Of a stretch of 64,000 nucleotides of DNA, positions 19,480 to 26,799 are shown one piece after another. Source of the stretch: GCA-2711565 sp963664245 (GTDB lineage: Bacteria > Bacteroidota > Bacteroidia > Bacteroidales > GCA-2711565); contig OY760934.1 in assembly GCA_963664245.1 (NCBI GenBank), positions 3,162,001 through 3,226,000 on the forward strand, written 5' to 3'. The position numbers and the translations under genes were made by a program. Position 1 is the stretch's first letter; the number at the start of each line of letters is the position of its first letter. Below the pieces are notes generated by a model, which had not been told where the DNA came from, did no database searches, and saw only the letters and a program-made list of their open reading frames with translations.

Positions 19480-20098
19480 CTCTGATATTTTTAATAAATG
19501 GTTTAATTTTTTCATGGTTTTTTAATCCGGGTTCTGTTTCGAACCGGCTGTTTATGTCTAATCCGAATAATTGCGGATGTTTTATTTTCTTGATTTCTTC
19601 CAAATCCTCAATGCCGATGCCTCCGCTTAAAAAGAAAGGCGTGCCCAGGCTGTATCTGTTCAATAAATCCCAGTTGAATTTTTTGCCCGATCCGCCCTGC
19701 AATTTTGTTTTGGTATCGAACAGAAAGTAATTGCAATGGACTTGGTATTCTTTTAAAATTTCAAAATCAAAGGCTTTTTCAATGCTGAACGCTTTTATAA
19801 CCTTCAGCCCGGCAAGTTGAAGCTTTTTGCATTGCTCTGCCGTTTCTTTGCCGTGGAGCTGAACATGGTTCAAGCAAAAATGACTGCATGTTTGGTGGAT
19901 GTTTTCTGTTCCTTCATCGACAAAAACCCCAACGAGATTTGTTGCCTGAGAAAGCTTTGATAATTGTTCTTTATTCAGGCTTGATCGGCAATAGCGGGGC
20001 GATTTTTTATAAAAAATGAAGCCCATGAAATCCGGATTTGTTTCCGAAATCTGCTGAATGTTTTCCGGGTATTTTAATCCACAAACTTTTATTTTCAT
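19469..20098 (-). CDS. trpF: Phosphoribosylanthranilate isomerase
   Basis: About 209 residues from the ATG at 20098 (MKIKVCGLKYPENI). This start gives an ATGA overlap with the trpC stop, whereas the ATG at 20143 lies inside trpC and adds a non-conserved leader. The catalytic Cys is in KVCGL and the catalytic Asp in VGVFVDE; FLSGGIG and FGLDINSRFE complete the barrel. It carries out the third committed step of tryptophan synthesis (Amadori rearrangement of phosphoribosylanthranilate). Confidence 0.95.
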   Translation of the reverse strand: MKIKVCGLKYPENIQQISETNPDFMGFIFYKKSPRYCRSSLNKEQLSKLSQATNLVGVFVDEGTENIHQTCSHFCLNHVQLHGKETAEQCKKLQLAGLKVIKAFSIEKAFDFEILKEYQVHCNYFLFDTKTKLQGGSGKKFNWDLLNRYSLGTPFFLSGGIGIEDLEEIKKIKHPQLFGLDINSRFETEPGLKNHEKIKPFIKNIRDEY

Positions 20099-20898
20099 TG
20101 TTTGCCCTCCAGCTTGTTTATGGCTTTGATAAAATCCTTGCACTTTAGGTGAGGCGTTGCCGATTGCATAAAATATTCGCCGATCAGGAAGCCTTTAAAA
20201 CCTGCCTGTTTTAGTTTTATGATTGTTTCGGGCTGGCTCAAACCGCTCTCGCTTATCTTGATAAAATCGTCGGGAATGTGGCTCCCGATATGTAAAGACG
20301 TTTGCACGTTTACTTCAAAAGTGTCCAGGTTCCGGTTGTTTATCCCGACCAAGCCGGTAAATTCATTGGGGTAAGTTTTTGCTTCTTCTTCGGTGTGAAC
20401 CTCAAGCAGCACTTCCAATCCGAGCGATTTCGCAAAACCCGCCAGCTTTTTTGTTTGGCCGGGCGTTAAAACAGATGCGATGAGCAAAATGGCATCGGCA
20501 CCGATACTTTTAGCTTCAATAATCTGGTACTCGTCAAAAATGAAATCCTTGCGGAGGATGGGACAGTAATTAAATTTCCGGACTTTACTCAGGTATTCTG
20601 CTTTGCCGCCAAAAAAATGCTCATCGGTTAAAACCGAAATGGCAGAAGCTCCTGCCTGCATGTAGCCGATGCTTACTTTTTCGTAGTCGACATATTCGTT
20701 GATGATGCCTTTGCTGGGCGATTTGCGTTTGATCTCGGCAATGATTCCATTCTTTCCTTCCTTCTGAAGATATTGTTTCAAAGAAATCGTTGGCGTATCA
20801 AAGTAGATGCTTTTTTCGAGCCGTTTAACCGGGCAAAGTTCTTTATTTTCGATAAGCTCATCGGTTTTGTATGTAATAATTTTATTCAGGATATTCAT
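20095..20898 (-). CDS. trpC: Indole-3-glycerol phosphate synthase
   Basis: 267 residues with the IGPS signatures: IIAEIKRKSPSKG, SVLTDEHFFGG, ILRKDFI, VGINNRNL and SESGL. The catalytic lysines lie in EIKRKSPS and LRKDF. The TIM-barrel enzyme closes the indole ring by decarboxylation. It is stand-alone rather than fused to TrpF, and overlaps trpD by 4 bp and trpF by 4 bp. Confidence 0.97.
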   Translation of the reverse strand: MNILNKIITYKTDELIENKELCPVKRLEKSIYFDTPTISLKQYLQKEGKNGIIAEIKRKSPSKGIINEYVDYEKVSIGYMQAGASAISVLTDEHFFGGKAEYLSKVRKFNYCPILRKDFIFDEYQIIEAKSIGADAILLIASVLTPGQTKKLAGFAKSLGLEVLLEVHTEEEAKTYPNEFTGLVGINNRNLDTFEVNVQTSLHIGSHIPDDFIKISESGLSQPETIIKLKQAGFKGFLIGEYFMQSATPHLKCKDFIKAINKLEGKQ

Positions 20899-21884
20899 GC
20901 GTTTAATAATTTTTTGAGGCTTTCGTAGGCTTTGCCCGATTCTAATGATTCTTTTGCTTTATCGATGCTTTCGCTGATGCTGTAATTTGTGTGGGCGCAT
21001 TTTATCGCCATGGCCGCATTTGCAACAACCACGTTTTTTTGTGCGTTGGTCGCTTCGTTTTTTAAAACACGGATAAAAATTTTGGCAGATTCATCGGTGT
21101 TTTCTCCACCAAAAATCTCGTGTGCTTTAATCTTTTGCATTCCCAAATCTCCGGGACTCATAACTTGTTCCTGTTGCTTCGAGATCAACATAAAATCGTC
21201 GGTCAGCGAAATTTCGTCATAGCCGTCAAGCGAGTGAATGATGAAATAATCGTTGCTGCTGTTTTGAAAAACGTAATTGTACAAGCGGGCAATTTCAGCC
21301 GAATACACGCCCACAATTTGCTTGTTTGGCTTGCAGGGGTTCACCATGGGACCCAACATATTGAAAAGTGTTTTTATGCCGAGTTCTTTACGAACCGGGG
21401 CAATGTGTTTCATGGCCGGGTGAAAAAGCGGGGCGTGCAAAAAGCATATCCCGGCTTTGTCGATTTGTTTTTTCAGGATGCTTTCGTCGTTGGTAAATTT
21501 ATACCCCAGGTGTTCCATTAGGTTTGACGAACCGCAGCCGGAGCTTACCCCGTAATTACCGTGTTTGGCGACTTTTATTTCGGCTCCGGCTACAACAAAT
21601 GAGGCCAGCGTTGAAATGTTGAAGGTGTTCTTTCCGTCACCGCCGGTTCCACATAAATCGATGGGAGAAAATTCGGATAAATCGATGGGTATGCGGAGTT
21701 CGAGCAAAGCTTCGCTAAAGCCGCTCAATTCTTTTACCGTGATGTTCCTCATTTGGTAGGCCGTGATGAAGGCCGCTAACTGGCTCTGATTATACAGGCC
21801 TTTCCCGATGTTTATCAATATTTTTTTTGCTTGCTCGAAGCTTAAACTTTGATGCTTCAACAGCTGGTTTAAGGTTTCTTTCAT
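20895..21884 (-). CDS. trpD: Anthranilate phosphoribosyltransferase
   Basis: 329 residues. The PRPP-binding loop DLCGTGGDGKNTFNIST and the anthranilate site KHGNYGVSSGCGSSNLMEHLG are intact, as is the MLGPMVNP segment. It transfers phosphoribose to anthranilate. Its ATG shares one base with the trpG stop (TAATG), and it is not fused to TrpG, unlike in enteric bacteria. Confidence 0.97.
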   Translation of the reverse strand: MKETLNQLLKHQSLSFEQAKKILINIGKGLYNQSQLAAFITAYQMRNITVKELSGFSEALLELRIPIDLSEFSPIDLCGTGGDGKNTFNISTLASFVVAGAEIKVAKHGNYGVSSGCGSSNLMEHLGYKFTNDESILKKQIDKAGICFLHAPLFHPAMKHIAPVRKELGIKTLFNMLGPMVNPCKPNKQIVGVYSAEIARLYNYVFQNSSNDYFIIHSLDGYDEISLTDDFMLISKQQEQVMSPGDLGMQKIKAHEIFGGENTDESAKIFIRVLKNEATNAQKNVVVANAAMAIKCAHTNYSISESIDKAKESLESGKAYESLKKLLNA

Positions 21885-22447
21885 TATTTTTTTGTTAGAA
21901 AATTTTTAATAATTTTTTCCCCCTCGGGGGTCATGATACTTTCCGGATGGAACTGAACCCCTCTGACATCGTATTTCTTATGTCTTATTGCCATTATTTG
22001 TTGTTGTTCATCCCTGGCAATGCATTCGATTTCGTCGGGAAGCTCAGGGCTTACCACCCAGCTGTGGTAACGTCCGGCTTCAAAAACCTGCGGGATATTA
22101 TTGAAAATATAATCGTCCTTGCAAATTTCGATTTTGGTTTTTACGCCGTGATAAACCTTCTCCAGGTTGATGAGTTTACCCCCCAAAACTTCGGCAATGG
22201 CCTGTTCGCCAAGGCATACTCCCAGGATGCTTTTTTTGTGGGCGTAAGTTTTGATGACTTCTTTTAATTTGCCGGCTTCTTCCGGAATGCCCGGCCCCGG
22301 GGATAAAATGATTTTATCAAAGATTTCAATTTCTCCGAGTTCAAATTTGTCGTTCCGAAGAACGCGGTGTTCTATATTTAATTTTTTAACCAGGTAAACC
22401 AGGTTGTAGGTAAAAGAGTCGTAATTGTCAATAATCAGGCATCTCAT
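21884..22447 (-). CDS. trpG: Anthranilate synthase glutamine amidotransferase subunit
   Basis: 187 residues, a class-I amidotransferase. The oxyanion strand is ILSPGPG, the nucleophile Cys is in LGVCLGEQAIAEVLGG, and the His-Glu of the triad is in GVQFHPESI. The segment YHSWVV agrees with TrpG/PabA. The nucleophile loop has LGEQA where LGHQA is more usual. It supplies ammonia to TrpE; in some bacteria the same subunit also serves PabB. It overlaps trpE by 4 bp. Confidence 0.96.
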   Translation of the reverse strand: MRCLIIDNYDSFTYNLVYLVKKLNIEHRVLRNDKFELGEIEIFDKIILSPGPGIPEEAGKLKEVIKTYAHKKSILGVCLGEQAIAEVLGGKLINLEKVYHGVKTKIEICKDDYIFNNIPQVFEAGRYHSWVVSPELPDEIECIARDEQQQIMAIRHKKYDVRGVQFHPESIMTPEGEKIIKNFLTKK

Positions 22448-23859
22448 AAGTTACAGGCTTTTGTAATTGCTTCCCTGACGGCCGCAATTTTGTTATTTAC
22501 TTCCATTAATTCATTTTCTTCAATACTGTTAATCACTATTCCGGCTCCGGCTTGATAAACCAAGTGGTTGTTTTTGCTCAGGTAAGAACGGATCATGATG
22601 GCGTGGTTGTAATCTCCATTCAGGTCGATAAATCCTACGGCTCCGCCGTAAAATCCACGCTGATGGTTTTCGTATTTATCGATCAATTGCATGGCTTTAA
22701 TTTTAGGGGCCCCGGTGAGTGTTCCTGCCGGAAAAGTATCGGCCACAAGTTGAATGGCATTGCTTCCGGCATCCATGACACTGCTTATTTTGCTCACCAT
22801 GTGGATGACGTGCGAATAGTACTGGATTTCGCAGTATTTCTCTACTTTTACTTCCGAAGAATTGCGGCTTAGGTCGTTTCTGGCCAGGTCGACCAGCATG
22901 ACATGTTCGGAGTTTTCTTTCACATCTTCCCGTAGTTTTTTTGCATATTTCCGGTCTTCCTCAATGCTGCCTTGGCGTTTGTAGGTGCCGGCAATGGGAT
23001 GGATGGCGGCGACCCGCTTTTGGATGGTTAGCTGAGCCTCGGGCGAAGAACCAAATAATTTAAAATTGCCGTAATCGAAATAAAAAAGGTAAGGAGAGGG
23101 GTTGATCGCACGCAGTGCCCGGTAAACGTTAAATTCGTCCCCTTTAAAAGATTGCTTGAATTCTCTTGAAAAAACGATTTGAAAAACATCGCCTTTGCGG
23201 CAGTGTTCTTTGCCCTTGGTTACAAGCTTTTTGAAATCTTCGTTGCTGAGGTTTGAGCTTTCATCACCGATTTTTGAAAATTCAAAATTTGAAAAATTCC
23301 TGTTTTTGATGATTTTAATAAGGTCCTCAATGCTTGAACCGCTATTTTCATCCCCTTCAATGGCATGCCGGAAAATGTAGAGTTCGTTCCGGAACTGATC
23401 GAAAACCAACACAAATTGAAAAAATTGATATAGAACCTCCGGGATGTTTTTGTAATCCTGCTTTAGGGAATTCAGCTTTACATCCTCAAAATATTTGATG
23501 GCATCGTAAGAAGTGTACCCGAATAATCCGGAAGTGGTAAACGGAAAGGCTAGATTTTCGGCCTTAAATTTTCCGACAAAATCATCCAGTAATTTAATCA
23601 GTGATTTGGGGTCATCTAGGTTGTGTTTCGCTACTTTTCCCCTGTTTTTGTATTCGCTGACTATGTTCCCCTCTGCCTTGAACGTGAACAAAGGATTGCA
23701 GCAAATGTAGCTGTAGCTGTTTTCCTTGCTCTGGTAATCCGAGCTTTCTAAAAGCAGCGAATTTGGGAAATGATCCCGTAGTTTTAAATAAGAACTTACC
23801 GGGGTAATGGTATCGGCAATAATCTTTTTGTAAGCAGTTTTAATTTTTATTTTTTCCAT
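22444..23859 (-). CDS. trpE: Anthranilate synthase component I
   Basis: About 471 residues from the ATG at 23859; a TTG four codons upstream also keeps the frame open but is a poor start. The N-terminal segment holds LLESS, part of the tryptophan feedback site in characterised TrpE proteins. The chorismate-binding domain has DVFQIVFSREF, HPIAGTYKRQG, DLARNDLSR, FPAGTLTGAPKIKAM and GAGIV. It makes anthranilate from chorismate with TrpG. It is the first structural gene of the operon, and its start lies 21 nt downstream of an intrinsic terminator that should act as the attenuator. Confidence 0.97.
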   Translation of the reverse strand: MEKIKIKTAYKKIIADTITPVSSYLKLRDHFPNSLLLESSDYQSKENSYSYICCNPLFTFKAEGNIVSEYKNRGKVAKHNLDDPKSLIKLLDDFVGKFKAENLAFPFTTSGLFGYTSYDAIKYFEDVKLNSLKQDYKNIPEVLYQFFQFVLVFDQFRNELYIFRHAIEGDENSGSSIEDLIKIIKNRNFSNFEFSKIGDESSNLSNEDFKKLVTKGKEHCRKGDVFQIVFSREFKQSFKGDEFNVYRALRAINPSPYLFYFDYGNFKLFGSSPEAQLTIQKRVAAIHPIAGTYKRQGSIEEDRKYAKKLREDVKENSEHVMLVDLARNDLSRNSSEVKVEKYCEIQYYSHVIHMVSKISSVMDAGSNAIQLVADTFPAGTLTGAPKIKAMQLIDKYENHQRGFYGGAVGFIDLNGDYNHAIMIRSYLSKNNHLVYQAGAGIVINSIEENELMEVNNKIAAVREAITKACNL

Positions 23860-23879
23860 TTTTTCTTTCAATTTTTGAC

Positions 23880-23912
23880 AAAAAAAAAGACCCGCCGGAA
23901 TCGGCAGGTCTT
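23880..23912 (-). terminator. trp attenuator (intrinsic terminator before trpE)
   Basis: In the direction of trpE, AAGACCTGCCG, an ATTC loop and CGGCGGGTCTT form an 11-bp stem with one G-T pair, running straight into nine T residues. It lies between the leader peptide and trpE and would stop transcription before the structural genes unless disrupted. Confidence 0.9.
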
Positions 23913-23943
23913 ATCTTAATATTTTCAGGTGTATTAAATAATC

Positions 23944-23983
23944 ACTGACTTTTCAGCACTCATTGAGTATTGAAAAGCCACCA
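23944..23983 (-). promoter_or_regulatory. trp leader 1:2 (pause) hairpin
   Basis: Immediately after the three Trp codons, CTTTTCA pairs with TGAAAAG over 7 bp, with an inner ACTC/GAGT stem. The hairpin covers the end of the leader reading frame, as the 1:2 structure does in enteric trp leaders. A ribosome stalled on the Trp codons would cover its left arm. An alternative partner is TTATTTAATA with TATTAAGATAA (one bulged G), which reaches the base of the terminator stem. A clean antiterminator that masks the terminator arm was not found by eye. Confidence 0.6.
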
Positions 23984-24010
23984 CCAATTATTTAATAAAA
24001 TTTGTTTCAT
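23960..24010 (-). CDS. trpL: trp operon leader peptide with three tandem Trp codons
   Basis: ATG to TGA encodes MKQILLNNWWWLFNTQ (16 residues). Three adjacent TGG codons in a 16-codon frame, placed between the operon promoter and an intrinsic terminator, are the hallmark of ribosome-mediated attenuation. When charged tRNA-Trp is scarce the ribosome stalls at the Trp codons and changes folding of the leader RNA so that trpE is transcribed. No good Shine-Dalgarno sequence precedes the ATG, which is usual for Bacteroidota. The start lies about 12 nt from the expected transcription start. Confidence 0.88.
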   Translation of the reverse strand: MKQILLNNWWWLFNTQ

Positions 24011-24028
24011 TGTTTTGTATTTACGTTG

Positions 24029-24061
24029 CAAATTTAAACAAAAATTTATTCTTAATTCAAA
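24029..24061 (-). promoter_or_regulatory. trp operon promoter
   Basis: On the minus strand TTTG (24058-24061) and TAAATTTG (24029-24036) are separated by 21 nt, matching the Bacteroidota -33 TTTG and -7 TAnnTTTG elements. Transcription should start near 24022, giving a leader RNA of about 160 nt before trpE. Confidence 0.8.
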
Positions 24062-24161
24062 ATAAAAAAAGAATAAAAACTTGTTTTGCTTTTATGATAC
24101 TCGTTATTAGGGCGTTTGTATTCGTTGTTAAATATTTATTTCTGATTTATATTGTGAATAT

Positions 24162-26579
24162 TTATTCATATTTCAGGGTGTCAACCGGGTTCTTGCGGGC
24201 GGCATAATTTACCAAAATAGCGATGGTGATCCCGGTTATGGCCAGGGTAATTAACAATGGCAATAAAAAGATGTCAACGCTTAAATTCATCCTTGTGCTG
24301 AATGATTCGAGCCAGTTTGAAAGCCCCCAGTAACTTAGTGGGGTCGCAATAAGAAATGCAGCCAGGATCATGTAAAAAAACTCTTTCCCGAAGAGGATCA
24401 ATATTTTTCCAATGCCAGCCCCCAAAACATTCCGGATGCTTATTTCTCGGGTTCGTTGTTCAATCATAAAAGAGGTTAAGCCTAATATTCCCATAATGGT
24501 AATTATGATTGCCAGGATGGCAAAAACCCCGAAAACTGTTCCAAACATTTGGTCTGTTTTAAATTGTTCGGAGTAATACTCTTCTACAAACACGTACTCG
24601 AAGGGGTTCTCCGGGAAAAAATCGGAGAATAAGTTTTCGATAAAATCCAGGGTTTGGCTTATTCCTTTTTGCTGAAGCTTGATGCAGATCATCCCCCGCA
24701 TTCCCCGGCCTGTTGGCATATACCGGTAAATGTGTTGTTCGAAGTTTTGTTTGGGCGATTGTTGGTGATAGTCTTTAAAAACACCAACAATTGAATAAAT
24801 ATTTCCCCAATAATTGACCTGTTGGCCCAGTGCTTTTTCGGCACTCTCAAACCCCATCCATTTTACGGCTGTTTCGCTGAATATCAGGGACTGTTTTTCG
24901 TCGGTGGCAAAATCTTTTGAGAAGTTTCTGCCGGCAACCAACTTCACCTCAAAAACATCCATAAAATCGTAATCAATGCCGACAATCTGATAGTTTTTGC
25001 TTTCATTTGAACCTTTTGGTTTTATATCCCCTGCATCCCAGTATATCTGGCGTCCGGGAATTTCGGTAACCACACAGCTTTTGTCAATTTTTGGGTGTTT
25101 GTTCAGTTCATCTTTAAATGAAGCCATCTTGGTTCGTATGGTTTCATTATCCCTGATCCGCGGTGCCCTGACGGCTACGATATTCTCAATATTAATTCCA
25201 AGCGATTTGTTTTTTATGTAATTGATTTGTTTGAAAACCGTAAGAGTGGAAGTGATTAAAATCAGGGCCATCATTACCTGGAAAATAACAAGTGCTTTTC
25301 TCAGGCTGATGCCTTTGGTTTCGTTTCCAAGTTTCCCTTTTAGTGCCGAGATGGGTTTGAACGAAGTCAAAACTATGACCGGATACAATCCCGAAAGGAA
25401 CACCCCGACAACAAATAAAATTGCCAGGATCAACCAGAACCAGCTTTGGTTAAACAACGGATAGCTGGCAGGAACCCCGGTGATTTCGCTAAACAGCGGC
25501 CGGCTTAGTTCTAACAGCGCTACCGACAGGATTAAAGCAACTAAATTCAGGATTAGTGTTTCTACAAGAAATTGCATCATGAGCTGGGTTTTCGCGGCTC
25601 CTACAACTTTTCTGAGGCCTACTTCCCGTGCCCTTGTCAATGACCGGGCCGTGGATAGATTGATGTAATTTACCCAGGCGATGATGATAATAAAAAAGGC
25701 AATAATGAACAAAAAGTTCACGGTTTGTTTGTCGTTATTTACTTTTAGCTCTTGCTGATAATGCGAAGAAAGATGGATGTCCGTTAGCTTTTGGGAAGGG
25801 AAAAGCATTTCAATTTTGTATTTTTCTAAAAATACGCCGATCTCATCCGCAACAATTTTTGCCATTTTCCGGTCAAATTCTTCAATGCTGGCATCCGGGC
25901 GCAAAATAAAGAAGGTATAAAATCCGCTGTCGCCCCATGATTCTTCAATATTTTTTCCGTAAACATCCCAAAGATTGAGATAGGAGAGGGCAATATCCAT
26001 TTGCATATGTGCGTTCTCGGGGAAATCTTTATAAACGCCGCTTACCTTAAAGTTTATCTGGTTGTCTCTTCGTAAAATTTTCCCGATAGGATTATCGTTG
26101 CCAAAGTACTTTTTTGCCGTTGATTCGGAAATATAACAGGTGTTGGCTTCGCGAATCCCTTCTTTGGGATCGCCTGCGATAAATTCAAAATCAAAAATGT
26201 GAAAAAATTCCTGTTCAACAAAAAAGTCATGATCCTCAATAAATTTATGTTCTTCGTCGTAGGAAAAGGTTGCCCGCCGGTTAAAACACCGGGCCACAAT
26301 TTCCACTTCCGGTATCTGGCTCCTTATTCTCAAGGCTGCTGGCGGACAGCAGGATGCAAAGCGAACCGCTTCGCCGCCTTCGCTGATGCGTTCGTAACGC
26401 AAGCGGTAAATGTCGTCGGTGCGTTCATGAAAACGATCGTAACTGCGTTCAAAATGAACATAAACCAGGATGAGCAAACAGGCCGTCATCCCGATGGTTA
26501 ATCCCAGGATATTAATAAACGAAAAAAGCTTGGTTTTCCATAAATTTCGGAAAGCCACCATGAGGAAATTTTTAATCAT
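24162..26579 (-). CDS. FtsX/MacB-type ABC transporter permease (orphan)
   Basis: 805 residues with the duplicated MacB layout. TM1 is near 20-42; a large periplasmic MacB_PCD domain follows (about 45-285), then three TMs (about 290-310, 340-365, 385-410) ending in LYPVIVLTSFKPISALKG. A further TM lies near 430, then a second periplasmic domain and three C-terminal TMs (about 680-800). FtsX motifs are AREVGLRKVVGA and TREISIRNVLGAG. Such permeases usually work with a MacB-like ATPase in lipoprotein release or peptide/antibiotic export by mechanotransmission. No ATPase gene is adjacent, so the partner must be encoded elsewhere. Substrate unknown. Confidence 0.9.
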   Translation of the reverse strand: MIKNFLMVAFRNLWKTKLFSFINILGLTIGMTACLLILVYVHFERSYDRFHERTDDIYRLRYERISEGGEAVRFASCCPPAALRIRSQIPEVEIVARCFNRRATFSYDEEHKFIEDHDFFVEQEFFHIFDFEFIAGDPKEGIREANTCYISESTAKKYFGNDNPIGKILRRDNQINFKVSGVYKDFPENAHMQMDIALSYLNLWDVYGKNIEESWGDSGFYTFFILRPDASIEEFDRKMAKIVADEIGVFLEKYKIEMLFPSQKLTDIHLSSHYQQELKVNNDKQTVNFLFIIAFFIIIIAWVNYINLSTARSLTRAREVGLRKVVGAAKTQLMMQFLVETLILNLVALILSVALLELSRPLFSEITGVPASYPLFNQSWFWLILAILFVVGVFLSGLYPVIVLTSFKPISALKGKLGNETKGISLRKALVIFQVMMALILITSTLTVFKQINYIKNKSLGINIENIVAVRAPRIRDNETIRTKMASFKDELNKHPKIDKSCVVTEIPGRQIYWDAGDIKPKGSNESKNYQIVGIDYDFMDVFEVKLVAGRNFSKDFATDEKQSLIFSETAVKWMGFESAEKALGQQVNYWGNIYSIVGVFKDYHQQSPKQNFEQHIYRYMPTGRGMRGMICIKLQQKGISQTLDFIENLFSDFFPENPFEYVFVEEYYSEQFKTDQMFGTVFGVFAILAIIITIMGILGLTSFMIEQRTREISIRNVLGAGIGKILILFGKEFFYMILAAFLIATPLSYWGLSNWLESFSTRMNLSVDIFLLPLLITLAITGITIAILVNYAARKNPVDTLKYE

Positions 26580-26748
26580 CGATCCTTTAATTAGGTTTAA
26601 TAAAAGGGTTAACTTTTTTGGTGCAAAATAGAGATGGGTAAATATAGCTTTTTTGTAAATATCCTAATTGTCAGAACTGTATTTAATCGACGAAATACGG
26701 GATTTTAAGGATTTTTAGTTGACGTGATTTAAAAAAAGGAGGAATCTC

Positions 26749-26778
26749 TTGTGATGTTAAATAAGTCTTTTAAATTTG
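26749..26778 (+). promoter_or_regulatory. Promoter of the first M28 peptidase gene
   Basis: TTG (26749-26751) and TAAATTTG (26771-26778) are 19 nt apart, matching the Bacteroidota consensus. The expected start is near 26785. This excludes the TTG at 26776 as the translation start and favours the ATG at 26800 or 26803. Confidence 0.75.
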
Positions 26779-26799
26779 TGTTTCAACCAAATAGATTTT

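Noticed and set aside
19480..19515. Longer start for trpB
   Set aside because: It adds 12 residues not expected in the family and increases the overlap with trpF; the ATG at 19479 fits better.
26776..26778. TTG start for the first M28 peptidase
   Set aside because: It is part of the -7 promoter element; the lipoprotein signal begins at the ATG at 26800 or 26803.
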